Of a DNA stretch of 64,000 nucleotides, positions 31,800 through 44,800 are shown in pieces. A program made the position numbers and the translations under genes. The notes below the pieces were generated by a model. It ran no database searches. It was not told the origin of the DNA and saw nothing but the letters and a program-made list of their open reading frames with translations. The stretch is taken from the NCBI GenBank assembly GCA_029207755.1, contig JARCOQ010000016.1, forward strand, positions 13,909,307 to 13,973,306, in the 5' to 3' direction. Position 1 is the first letter of the stretch, and every line of letters begins with the position of its first letter. This DNA comes from Chamaea fasciata (taxonomy: Eukaryota > Chordata > Aves > Passeriformes > Sylviidae).

Positions 31800-34700
31800 T
31801 CGCTGAGGCGAATGGCCGGAACACCACCGAAAGGGGAGAGCATATGGTACAGCACGGCTCGCTCGTATTTTTAAGGGGTTTCAATATATAGAAATCGATC
31901 TATTTATCTATATATATATCATTTTTAAGTTGGGAGAGAAATACACACCACCTGCTCGTTAGCAGGGAACTGCTATTTGAAATCACTTGTCTCCGCCTTA
32001 AAACCTCAGGCACACTTGTCCCGGCTGTGCAGCTGAAGCCCATTACAATTGTAATGTTTTGGGGTTGTAGTCAATGCTGTGCTGCTCATACGGAAACTGA
32101 TGGAAACACTGAAATTTCACGGTGAGCAGTGGCATAGCTCAAGCTTTCCCCAAGCTTCTCTGTCAAAAGAGTATTGCCTTTTATTTTATGCTTTTTTCTC
32201 CCGGGAGTTGAACAGGAAAACAAGTGCTCTTTCCCCACTACGTTCAGGGTCCTCATAGTGAGTATCACCTTGGAGTCAGGATCAAGAATAATTTCCTCCA
32301 AATCGTTAGCCTATTGTGGCTGAAGGTTTGCAGGTGTAAAATCGCCTGAGATGTGGTGGGAGGATCTGCATTTTGAATGCGTGTTTGAAATTACGATTTC
32401 AGTGTTGAAATCAGGACTTGTTTCTCAATGCGTAGTCTGGCTGTGGCAAGAACCAAAATCACTCCTGAGCAACACTTCATAAAAGAGTAAAGAGGTTTAG
32501 TGGTACACAGAACACACTGGAGCTTCAAAAACATCAAGACAGGCACTTCACTAATAACTACAAATCAGTGCTAATGGAGAACAATATGATGTCTCCTTCA
32601 CACATAACACTGTGCCACAATTACATCTCACTCCATAACCTGACATCAGCAAAAGAACCTGAGGCTGATATGGCATTGCCTGTTTGGAATCCTTAAGAAA
32701 AAAGAACAAACTACAACTTTTAGAATGACATAAGCTCTTTGGGGCACTGTGAGTTTTCACTTCCAGCAAGGCAATTTAATTTTTAATCTGTTCAAACAAT
32801 TTTAGCTGGAAACTCTTGAATTTTAAGCAGAGAATGGTTATTTTGGCAGAACTGAGGGGTGTATTTTCTGCAGTGAATCTCCCCTGGAGATGTAACATGC
32901 CCCTGTCAGTGCAAATCTGATGTGAAGAAATCCTTTGGCTTGTGTCTTTCAACACTTCTGGTTTATTCAAGTTCTTGCTCAAGTTGTATCACTGACGGGA
33001 ATTAGGAGCCCTCTGAAGAAAATCCTGCAAGAACTTTCAAGTGCCCATTGCACAAAGACTGAAAATACTCCAGTTCCAAACCAAGACACAGGAACCACAC
33101 CAAGGCACAGGAACATCTCGTTGCACAATGCCCTAAACTGAACTGGTGAAGCACTGGTGAAGTGCTTTTACACTGAAGATGCATCCAAAAGCATGGGCGC
33201 TTAATTGTCCATCCTGGCTACCAAATGGGCATCTTTTTCACAGGACATTTCAAGGCCATTCCTAATCACTGGTCACTATTTGTACCCAACATCAGCTGCA
33301 GGATGCAGCCACAGTGACAGGTACTGCCAGGAGAAGCTGCTCTTCCAAAATCAGGCTGCTGATCTGAGACAGACTGGACTTACACTTCCAATTCTTTAAT
33401 AATTCACTTTTCCCCAGGGAACTGCTCTCTATCAGATAAGGCTCAGGGCTCCAATGTCTGAGGCTCCAGAATGAAAATTTTGGCTTAATTTAATGTGTAC
33501 TCGCTCCTGAATTAGAACTGTGTAGATGCAGGCAGGTCCCTGAAACAGCAGCACTTGGGCTGCACGCTGTGAGAGGCAGGATATTTATTGTCACACTGTG
33601 GCTCTGGGTTGTCTCTGCAGAAAACAACGATTATGGGACTTGTGAACATTATTGCTGGCATGAAAAGTAACTGCTGGAATTCGCTGTGCAATGGGATTCA
33701 TAGTAAATATGATTATCTGCATATCCATGAACATGAACAAATTACATCTTATACAGAATGGGCATATTCATCCCCAGTGTGCTGCAGTTAGCATTGCTCA
33801 AAATTTCTGTTTCACTTTCTCTCTGCTCTGTTTAAGAGCAGATCCCCTGCTTGCTGTTAAGACTTGTAGCACTGGTGGCTCTTTGGCATCTTCAGATTAA
33901 CTTTTTTAAGCTTTTCAGACAAATCAGGTCAGCTGTGATCAGAGAAGCAGCCACTGAAGCCAAGTCCAATGAGGAAAGTTTGGGTTTGCATCAATTTATT
34001 GTGTTAATCTCCCTTCTGGATGACAGAGCTCAGTGTAAACTCAGCAGAGACTTGAAAGGGCCAAACAAAGAAAAATGCAGTATTTTCCTCAAGAGCAGCT
34101 TGGTTTGTTTTCCTCCCTAGTGTGAATTTTGGGATGGTACAGGCCACTATACCCATCTCCTCCTGTAAGCCTGCCAGGAAAACAAGCAAGTTTCCATTCA
34201 GCAACTCAAATGGCATGAGTTTGAGTGGTATAAACCAAAATTCATCTGGTTCTCTTGGAAAGTGAAATGAATTACCATTTCCAAGAAGAATCACCATCAT
34301 TCAGCCAGGGCACTGGGCATTAAAGAATCTCTAAACACGTTCAAATACAGTTCCCAGTAAAAAAACCTAATCCCTGCCCTTTGATTTCCTGAAGCATGTT
34401 GCAAGATAACTTTGAACACTTGTTTTTTAAACTACTTGCTAAACTACTTGGGACAGAACAAGTCCAGGGATCAAGAGGCATCAGTGAAACAAAACTGCAG
34501 CTGAATCTCTCTCTCCCTCCTGCAACTGCTCTGGCTTCCCACATTTCAAAGGATTTAACGTGGCACAGTTCCATGAAGGACTGGTTGATTGATCAAGGTC
34601 TGGGCTGGGTTTTAATCCCAGTAACGCCTCGTTTACTTGGGCTGCAGAAGGAGAACAAACTCTGCTTGACTCCTCAGACTGCTTCTGGATTAACTGACCC

Positions 34701-37700
34701 CAAATCCCCTGCAGATCCTGTCGTGACATTTGGAATAACATTGGATGGATGTTTAATGGACAATTCATTACAATACCTTTTGCCATGTGGATTTTAAAAG
34801 ACGAGGGAACTCTGCTTCTTTCCCTAATCTTTCATCTTTCCTGCTGCTGTAAATAGATTGAACAATGACACCATCAAGAGTCTCTACAAATTTAAGTACT
34901 TACTGAAGCCTTTGGTCCCTGTGCTCCTGCCAGCTCTTCCATTTTGGCCAGGACTTATGGCAGACTTTACTTATTCCCACTTGTTTGCACGTCAAACCAG
35001 TTCCAGGAGGGATGTGATGGGAAGGACCTTGTGAGTTTAGATTAAAGTCTTGCTAAAAGGAGCTCCAGCACCAAGGAACACCATTTATCCTGGGAGAATG
35101 GGGAAATGAGTGTCCAGGCAGAGAAAATCCTCTCCTGCCCTGGGCTGCATCAAACTGCAGCATCAGCCACGAAGTGCCCCAGGGAAGATGCAGGTGAAGT
35201 GTAAAGAGGGAGGTAATGGAGAAACAAAAAATGATGCTGAGAATAGAGGGAGAATGAATGATTTTTTTTTTCTTTTTTCCAGGAAGAAAACCTTCCTCCT
35301 GATGAAAGAAGAAGAAATCCCATGTTTCACTCACTCCAGAAGCTTCAGGAGGTGAGCAATTCGGGGTAGAGAACAAGACGGATTTTAGCATCCTTTACTT
35401 TCCAAACAATAGGGGAGACAACCAGCTGGAAAGGACATAGTACAGGATAATTCCAATAAGCAGCTAAGCTTCCAGAGATTCTCTGAAATCCCAGGAATTT
35501 TTGAACCCAGGAGTTAATGGGAAACCACACGATCTCAGTGGATAAGGTTTGGGTAGACCTAGAACTGCCCTGGGAAGAACTTTCAACTGAGCAGGGTGTT
35601 GGGCAGAGCCTCTTGAAGGTGCTGTAAGTTTGTGTTTACTGCCTCATCCAAATCCAGCAGGTACTTTTTTTTCATGTCTCTGGATCTTGGAGGGGTCTGT
35701 TTCACTTAGTGTTGGGATTCTGGAGTCCTGTGCTGTGTCCTTAATGCAGATTGACTGTGTCTCTTAAGGAAATCTATTTAAGCTCCATGCAGACCTTGTT
35801 TGTAAGGAAGGAATAATTCTGACTTACTTCACAACAAGAGCAGGAGGATTAATTAATAACTGCAGAAGTGCTAAACATTATTAATGGCTCCCAAGTTTTC
35901 TTCTCTTGGAAACAGTGGCCATTTCTTCCCATAATGTTTTAAACAGTTGCTGCTCAAGGAGCTGAGATTGCAGATTCCTGGCTTGCGGTTTGTCCATAAA
36001 TCACAGACCTGGAGCCTGCCCAAGACACTCTCGATGGTCTCAGCAGGAAGTCTGGACAAGAGAAAACTGTTCTCAGTCTGGCCCCGTGAACCACTTTATG
36101 GCCAGTCCAGTTTCAATGTCCCATGCCAGACAGGAGAGGGATTCTGTCCAAGTTTAAAAGCACGAGGTCTCCGGAATGTCCTTTCAAACTGGATTTCACT
36201 CCCCATAAATATTTTCCATCTCCTGCCCTGGAGGATATAGGTTTGACTTCACAGCTGCTGAGGCTGTGCAGGGCAGAAGAGGAAGCCACACTATTTATCA
36301 CCAATGGCTTTTCAGCACACGAAGTTTAACTTGTAGAGAGAAATGAATAACCCTCCCAACAAAACTACAGGAACCTAACACAAGATAAAGTCAGGCAGCT
36401 GTAAATAAGATCCCAGAAAAAAATCAAATCCAGTAGATCCATTTTCTGCACAAAGCAGCATTGCTTACAGCCAGGAAACTATTTACCAAAGAGCTGTTGC
36501 CTTTTCAGACACAGAATCATTTTCCAGACCAGCTTTAGAGCACCTTGCCTGTGTTCCTATCACACTTCAGTTTGTATTCACCAACATACATCCACCTTCT
36601 CCCACTAGGATCTGCTCTGTTAGCCAGGAACATCATCCTCACACACCAGCATTCCCTGCAGGTGTTTGCAAAATAAAAGGGAAAGCTGAGTCCCAGAGGT
36701 GAAGATCCAGTGGCTCAGACAAAGCAGTGTGATAGAATGTGTGAGATTTGGGAAAAAGCACCCTCCTGATCCTGCTGCTGTCGCTCCTTCCTGCATCCCA
36801 GGACCATCACCACCTCTCACCAGGTTTGCTGGGCACAGGGACACAAGCGTGCAGTCCAGTGACAGACATCTTATTGGACCTTTTGGTCACAAATCCCTTA
36901 TGGCAAAATTGAGCACCTGAAGGGCTGCTGGGATTCCTGAAGGATTCTCAGGATGGGGAGGTTAAAGATGTGTCAGGCAGTTCATGGCCAGCTCACTCCA
37001 AGCACGCTCTGCTTCTCAGTGCAGCAAAGGTTACAAACCAGCATCCAGCCCAGGCATGGTATCAACACTGCTAATTTTAGGCACTTTTTCAGGTGTGCAG
37101 CTTGCAGGATACCACACTCACCTGATGTGCTGCTTGCAGCACAAATCACCAAAGGTTTTAATTGCTTCAGACTGTGTTACAATCACAGAGTCATTTGGGT
37201 AGGAGAAAAAAATCCTTGAGTCCAACCATTAAAGTGGCCACACCCACATGTCTTTTGAATCTCTCCAGATACGGTGACTCAGCCACTGCGCCGGGCAGCT
37301 GTGCCACTGCCTGACCTCCCTTTCTGTGAAGAAATTTTCCCAATATCCAATCTGAACCTGTCCTTGCATAACTAGAGGCTGTTTCCTTCATCCTGTCCCT
37401 GTTCCCTGGGAGCAGAGCCTGACCCACCCAGCTGTCCCCTCCTGTCAGAGAGTTGTGCAGAGCCACAAGGTTCCCCCTGAGCCTCCTTTTCTCCAGGCTG
37501 AGCCCCTTTCCCAGCTCCCTCATCCACTTCTGGTGCTTCAGCCCCCTCCCCAGCTCCCTTCCCTTCCCTGGACATGCTCCAGCCCCTCAGTGTCTTTTTC
37601 ACTCCTCTGTGCACGGACAGGCTTCCTGTAGTGTAAAGAGCTGGAGGTTGTCCTGTCCAGCACAGCACCCAAAGAGTTAACCAAACCCAGTCCCAGCATC

Positions 37701-38090
37701 TTAAATCTGGCAATTTAAAGATAAGCTAAACAAATACCAGGGCTGCTCAGAGCCCCACTGAGCAGGAGAAAGGATTCTTATAAACCATTTGCTTAGTGTA
37801 AAGCAGACACACAGAGGGAATCTAGCATGGCATTTCTGTCTGAGCCATCACTGCTCCTTGATTCAAGCCAAGGGCTACATCCATTTTCAGAGACAAAACT
37901 ATCATAGTTACAGATTCTCCTGCTTTCCCTCTACACTCTCTGTTGTCTTTCCAGCTCTCTTGCCACCATGTACAGTGCTTGATGCCCTGAAGAACCACAT
38001 AGCATCCGAAGAGAGACCAACCAACATCAGCAGCTCGAAGACACAAAGAACAAAATGAAGAGGAGAGTGAAGTGGGGACATGTCTGGAAA
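31800..38090. other. intergenic region between SLX4 promoter and TRAP1 3' end
   Basis: No exon with splice signals and recognisable protein was found on either strand. In human DNASE1 lies in this interval; I could not find DNase I motifs here. It holds one long CR1 fragment. Confidence 0.5.
37185..37625 (-). repeat. CR1 LINE fragment, ~440 bp
   Basis: It runs from acaatcacagagtcatttgg through ttgagtccaaccatt, ctgtgccactgcctgacc, tccttttctccaggctgagc and ctggacatgctccagcccct. It is a reverse-complemented CR1 3' region. Confidence 0.9.
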
Positions 38091-38100
38091 ATAAGAACTG

Positions 38101-38106
38101 TTTATT
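38101..38106 (-). terminator. TRAP1 poly(A) signal
   Basis: The complement of tttatt here reads AATAAA, within gataaataaac, 692 bases beyond the TRAP1 stop. It is the first such signal after the stop codon that I could find. Confidence 0.55.
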
Positions 38107-38792
38107 TATCATAAATACAGATCAGCTAGGTGTGCAGTTTATCCCACAGACCCTCCAGAAAGCCACACAGTGGAAAGCTGCCTCCCAGTTACTTTCCTTT
38201 TTCCACAAGACCAGGGTGAACTCGCTTATCCAGCAGCTGAGTGATCTTTTCTGCCATGGGATTGCACTGACACATTCTACCAAGAGTATCTGTGTCTGCC
38301 AAAGTCAGCAAGCTGTCTTCATGCCAGCAAACTCCTTCTGCCTGGTCAGACTTGGAGGTTTCTTAACTAATTAATTAATTCTTCCAGTGCTTGTTCAGAG
38401 CACAAAGGTGCATAAGGATTTTGTGGATGGCGGGGTGTATTCACAGACCTAATTGGGAATCTTCCTGCCAACATCTGTTCTGAGAAAGGCCATTTTTAGA
38501 AACAGTATGAAATGAGGCTCTTCAGACTCATGTCAGAAATTTGGGCACATTATTTAAGCAACAACCTCGGGAATTTGTCCCCACTAAGAGCACTGCACTT
38601 TGAACAAGCTGTTGATGTGGGATCTGATAATTACAGGCGGCTCCTCCCCACGCAGGGAGGGCTGGATGTTCCCAGCATTGTCCCTGCCCTCTGTCCATGA
38701 ACCTGTGCTGGACACTGCCTGCAAGCAGCTGCTGAGTGGCTGTGCCTGAGGCAAGAGATCAGCACAGAGTTCATCCTTCGGTCCCTTGGGGC

Positions 38793-38894
38793 TCAGTTCT
38801 TCTCCAGGATTCTGGTGAGGAGTTCGTTCAGCCGGTTCACCATTGGCCTGGGATCCTCATTCAGTCCTGCTGCAATCATGGCATTCTCATAAAT
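38793..38894 (-). CDS. TRAP1: TRAP1 exon 18 and stop
   Basis: It encodes [20 protein letters not shown], then [13 protein letters not shown] and TGA. This matches the end of human TRAP1 in length and sequence. Acceptor tttttcag|attt. Confidence 0.98.
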   Translation of the reverse strand: MYENAMIAAGLNEDPRPMVNRLNELLTRILEKN

Positions 38895-41800
38895 CTGAAA
38901 AAGAGCAGAAAGCACTAAATAAGCACCAAAGCAACCTGTGTGAGGGAGAAAGGGAATGTCATTGTCCAGGACCTGCATGCTGAGATCAAGAATGTCTTCT
39001 AGGCCACCTGCTAGGAAAACATGGACCACAAGTCTCAGAAATACCCAGTGACCACAGAAGGATGTGACTCTTGCCTCCTGTAATGGTTCACCCTTTTTCC
39101 TGTCATGCATGGTCTGCAGGCTGGTTCTGGGAAGGATGGTGCTGCTTCTGGCAGTCTGGCTCTCACCTGGTCGAGCAACATCTGGGCCAGATCAGGCTGA
39201 CTGTCCTTCAGCTCGCTGAGCTTCTTAATCAGAGCATGCCTGTAAGAGAGAGATCAACACTGAGACTTGCTGATTTAGGACACCGTGAGGAATTTATTTC
39301 CAGAATGAGCAGCTAAGTCACAATGGGTCACCAAAATCAACTTGCTCCTGTTCTGGGGGCTTCTCTCTTCTCCCCCATCTGTCCCTATAACCCCCATGGT
39401 CCCCAGAAGGCTGGACACTGTGTGTGGGGGCTCATGTCAAAGGTGCCATGCAGCCTCATAGATTAAGGCTCTGTGGCACTGACTGCACTTAATGGGGAGG
39501 ACTCTGCTAACTGGCAGCCTTACACTGCCTCCTCTCTGCCTCCACTCCCAAGAGGCTGCTGTGTCCCAGGCCTAGTGCTGGTGCTGTCCCCCCTTACCCC
39601 GTGTTGATCTCCAGGGTGGGCTGCAGGAGCTGGGCTCGCTCCTCCTGGCTCTTGGCCAGCTGCTGCATGCGCAGGAAGTGGCGGGCAGCGCCCATCTCCA
39701 GCACGGTGATCATGGCAGGGTGCGTGTCCAGCCGCGTGGTCACCTACGGCACAAGCACCCGTCAGGGCTGCCGTGGGCAATGCACGTCTTAGAGGTGGGG
39801 AAAGTCTGAGGACTCGGAGTCTCCTCAGCACAGATCCACACCAAACCTTCACATGATCCATTACCATCCCACAGGAGCTGCCTAAACCAGCAGGAAGGAT
39901 GGGGGCCCAAATGAACCTGCTGTTCACAGGCAGTGGGCTGCAGCTAGACCCAAAGCACTCATTGCCAATACACCTTTCTAGTCCACAAGCAAGAAAAGGC
40001 ACCAGCCTGTTCTGGTAACCTGAGCACTGACTGCAGTATGGGCTTTGCTCAATACACATTGAAATGTAGTTCTTCTGCTGCCACATTGACAATCCAATGA
40101 CAAATGCCACCATCCACACCATTTACACACAGGAGGCACAGAGAAGAATGACTTCCCACAGGGTCCAAAGAAAAATCTGTGGCAGCAGATCCCCAACAAC
40201 CTATCTTTTTTTTTTTCTCCTCTGTGGATCTCCTGTACTCAGTTACCCAGACACAGAATACCCACCTTCACTCCAGTGACTCGAGAGCCCAAGGCATTCC
40301 TCATCCAGGCCATCAGATCCTCAGCCTCCTTCTCTGTCAGACGTTCTCCAGCTGGCAGGGAAAGAGGGCACATCTGAGCATGCATCTATTGTGTGCAATG
40401 GACAGTGAGCTGAGTTTCCACACCTCCATTTATCAGTTCTCTTGTGGGAACAGGAGTGCAGCACCATTCAGCACACACTTACATATCCTCATCCCAGACC
40501 GTGCCATACCCACAGAGGGCAGGCTCATGCCTTGCTTGGGGCTGTCTGCCTCTGTCTGGGCACCAGATGTATGCATGGAGTTGAAATAAAATCATGGCAA
40601 CTCCACACATGACATTCCATTTAACTTTGATCATGTAAGATGAAACGAAGCTGCAAAAACTCTTAAGTTGCCTCAGACCGTGAGAATGAGAGGGTGGAAG
40701 GCTCTTGCTTGGGAGCTGCAAGAGCAGGGGAGGAAGGTGTCCCCTCACTGGTTGCTCAGGGTAGCAGGACAGTGTGCAGCAGGAGGGGCCAGGGAAGCCT
40801 CACGGTACCTGGGCGGCTCTCCTCAAACTTCTCTTCCTTATAGTGATCAACGACAATGTCTGTCTCCACAGAGATCAGCTTCTTCTTGTCAAACTCCCGG
40901 AGATGCAAGAGTGTCAGCTCATCAAACTGCTCGTAGCAGAACAGCACCTGTGCCAGCAAAGGGACAGTAACACATCGTTTGGGATGTAACAGCATTCCCT
41001 CCTTCCCAAGGCAGTTCTGTACCAAACAGCAGGAACATCACACAGGAAACGCGCAGGTTCAACCCTGCAGTGACTATTACTCTGGGTCTGACATGAAAGC
41101 AAACCCTTGGAGGGATTTGTTACCACGGGTGGCAGGTCTGCAGCTGAATAAATCGTGCTGCCCAGGGAAGCGAGAACCAGCTGAGTCCAGTCCAGTCCAG
41201 TCAGTCTCAGACTGACTCCAGTCCTGAGAGGGCCACCTGCCCACAGAGGACAACTGTAACACCATTACAGCCCTGCACAGCAGCTCCCAGGCTCCTGCTC
41301 TGGGGTCCAGCAAAGGTAGGAAACAGATGTAAGAACCAGGTGTCTGTACAAGTACTAAATCACAGAATGTGCTGAGTTGTAGGGGACCCATCAGGATCGT
41401 TGTATCCCAACTCTTGTCCCTGCACAGCACACCCCAACAATCCCACCCTGTGCCATTGTCCAAATGCTGCTTCAACTCAGACAAGCTTGGTGCTGTGAGC
41501 ACTCCCCTGGGGAGCCTGTCCCAGTGCCTAACATCTCTGAGTGAAAAGTGATGTTAGGCACTCTTGATATCCAACCTAAACCTCCCCTGACTCAGCTCCA
41601 GCCATTCCCTTGGGTCCTGCCACTAGTATGAGAGTGAAGAGATTGATACTCTGCTGCCCCTTGTAAGGATGTTGAAGACCACGGTGAGGTCTCCCCTCAG
41701 TCTCCTTTTCTCCAGCCACTCCTCACATGGCTTCTCCAGGCCCTTCACCATCCTCATGGTCCTCCTTTGGATACTCCAAACAGCTGAATGTTTGTTGTTT

Positions 41801-44800
41801 TTTTTTTTTTAACATGGTTGTTAAGAGTGTGCCACAGGTCCCTCCTGGCCTCATGCCACGGTCTGAGCAGAGTAAGAGGGGGCCAGGCAAAGGCACCGCG
41901 CTGGCAGGGCTCCATCACAGGCCTCAGTACCCTGCTCATCTCTGAGAGCCAGCCCTGAGAGCCAGCTCTGACCCCTGCTGCAGCAGCTCAGGGTCACAGC
42001 CCCTACTGTGGCACCACTGCTCACCCACCTCCATGTCCTTCTTCTTCATGGCCTCGAAGTAAGGGGAGTGCTGGGCCAGGTGCCGGTTGGGGGCACACAG
42101 GTAGTAGATGTTCCTGCTGCCGGCCTTCATGCGCGAGCTGTAGTCGGTCAGGCTGGTCAGCTGCCCCGCGGGCAGCGCCGACGACTCGTAACGCAGCAGC
42201 TTGGCTATATCCTCCTGCAAGAAACGTGCTCCTCTGAGCTCAGGGCCCATCACTGAGCTCCACCCCACCCCTCCCAGCCCCAAGGATTCCTGTGCTGCTT
42301 GGCAGCCCTACAAAAAGGCTCAGGGGATTCCGAATCCCTCCTTTCCTGCTCCAGATATTACAGAGGCAGAAAAGGAACCTAGACAGGATGTAGGTCAAGC
42401 TCGTCTGGAAGTGGGAATTAGGCAGAAGACAGCAGGAGGGGAAAGCCCCTTTACTGCCTGTTGTAGTTGACATTGCACAAGGGAGGGCTGACAACAGTGT
42501 GGGTACAGACGCTCTGCAGGGTCTCAAAATAAATGGGAAGCAGCACCAGTCAGAAAGAGTGAAAGTTTAGGCACTAGAGAATCCATAGGTCTTGGTACAC
42601 CCAGGAACACAAGTTATGGGTGTGCAAGTTCCATGGGGAAGTAGCAGTCTCCCTCATCCCAGCCCATGGTAATCTTTCCCATCAGCTGCAGTGTTTCAAG
42701 ACTCCTAGTACCTTGACATCCTGCTCTGCTATTGTGACAATCCCCTCTCTCATGAATACCCCATACTCCTCAAAGAATTTGGCATATTTCTCAGGGTCCT
42801 TTTTGCTCTGGTCAATGAAGAACTTGATCAACCTCTTCTGCAAAACATCACGGAGCTTCCTGCAGGAGGAACAAGCCTTTATAAAGACAACTGCTAGAGC
42901 AAGACAAGACGTTTTAGGTGAACATCTCTCTGTGCAAGGTTCTAGTGAGTCCACTGTCCCCTTTCCCACACGGCTTTACATCTTTTCCTTGTATCTCAGT
43001 CCAGAGATACTCTTGCTTACCTGATCAGGGCACTCTCCTGCAGCAGCTCCCTGCTGAGGTTCAGGGGTATATCCTCACTGTCCACAACACCTGGAACACA
43101 GAGCAACCCTTGAACAGTGATGCAAACACAAGTGTCAGGCTCAGGAGGGTAGCCCTTGCTTGCCTCATCCCTGTGGAAGCCATCATCCACAACCTGCTAT
43201 TCCTGGTCCCACACACACCTCTAAGGAAGCGCAGCCACTTAGGCAGGATGTCTGCAGCTTTGGTTTGGATGAGGATTTTGCGGCTGTACAGGGCAACGCT
43301 GGAACCCATTTCCCTGCTGATGTCAAACATGGATGGCTTCTGCAAGAAAAGAGACAGGAGGTCACACTAGCACTGTGCAGGGTGCCCACGTCACACTGAT
43401 CTTCCCTACAATGCTGAATCCAACGACAGCTGAAATCTTGGCTCTCTTCCCTAGGGACCTACCTGAGCCATCCCTCTGCTCCTGTCGTGGCTCACTATCC
43501 CAACTACCCTGCAGCACCCAGTCCACTGCAGAGATGCCACGCTGGATATCCCTCCCTGCAGTCATATCTGCCTCCTTTCCCTAAGGAGCTCTCCCACTCT
43601 CCCCTTTTGGAGCAGCTGGGCAGATGTCCCATGTTCCCAGGACAGGACACGTACTTGCTCGGGCACGTAGAAGATGCTGCGGATGTTAAGGGGAGCGTCG
43701 GTCTTGTAGTGCAGGACGTAGCGCGGCTTGTCGTAAGCCTGCGCTATGAAGCGATAGAACTCCTCGTGCTGCCACTCACCGATGTCCTTGGGGTCCAGCA
43801 TCCACAGAGCCTGTGGAGGAGCAGGGAGAACAGTTCCCATCATCTCTGTGGCCTCCAGGATGCCGGAGCAGGGAAATAGAACCTTTTAAACAGACTCCTC
43901 TGCACAGCCTGGGAGCGAGATGTGGCTCAAGCATATTATCATGGACTAACAAACTACTGCCCCTTATCTGGCCTCGGGCCACCCCTCAGAGGTAACTCTT
44001 GCCCTGCAACATACATAGGGCAGCTTTGTTTAGCCCAAAACAAAAGGGATTTGGCCAACCTCCTTTGCCTCGCAGTTGCCAATGGCCATCCTGGGTAGAT
44101 CCCACAGCTCAACTGACTGGCAGTACTGGTCAAGTCCTCAAGGCCTGACCACCAAGCAAAGGAAACGTAAAAGTTTAAGTGAACCTTTTGCAACCAACCC
44201 ACCTCTCTGATGGAGATCACTGTCTCAGCTGAAAGCCTGTGAAGCAGCACCTGCACTGCCTGTTTTCTGCTGATTTGTTCAGCAGCTTGGGAGATGCATT
44301 GTGAACCACTGCAGGGTCACTGCTCCAGCGTTGCTTCCCACATGAACACATGCACTGAAGCCACGAGCTCTAGCTTCCACCTGCTGCTGCTCTGACCTCC
44401 CAGTGCTTTCTGAAGCACTCAGCCCATGCTCACAGCATGTTTCAGTTTTCAGGATGACAGTGAAAGTCTTGCATCTAGCAAAGACGTGGGACTCAATGCA
44501 GAACTGTGTGTGTTTCCAGTTGGGTGAAGCCTATCTCAGTCACTGCCTCTCTCTGCCACTCAAGCCCAAACGACTGACAGGAGTGATTTCTGGGGACAAC
44601 ACAAACATGCAGCCCACTCTAACAGCCCAAGGGTTTCAGGGCCCTGGCAGCTCTGAAATCCTTAAGGATTCCTCTGCCTCAGAGCCTTGTTCCACAGGTG
44701 GCTTTCCCTCATTTCCAGCCCACACAAGTGTTCTGGAAGGTTTGCAGGATCACAGGTAGGATTATGGACTCACTGGGAGCTAAGGTGTTCTACAGTAGCT

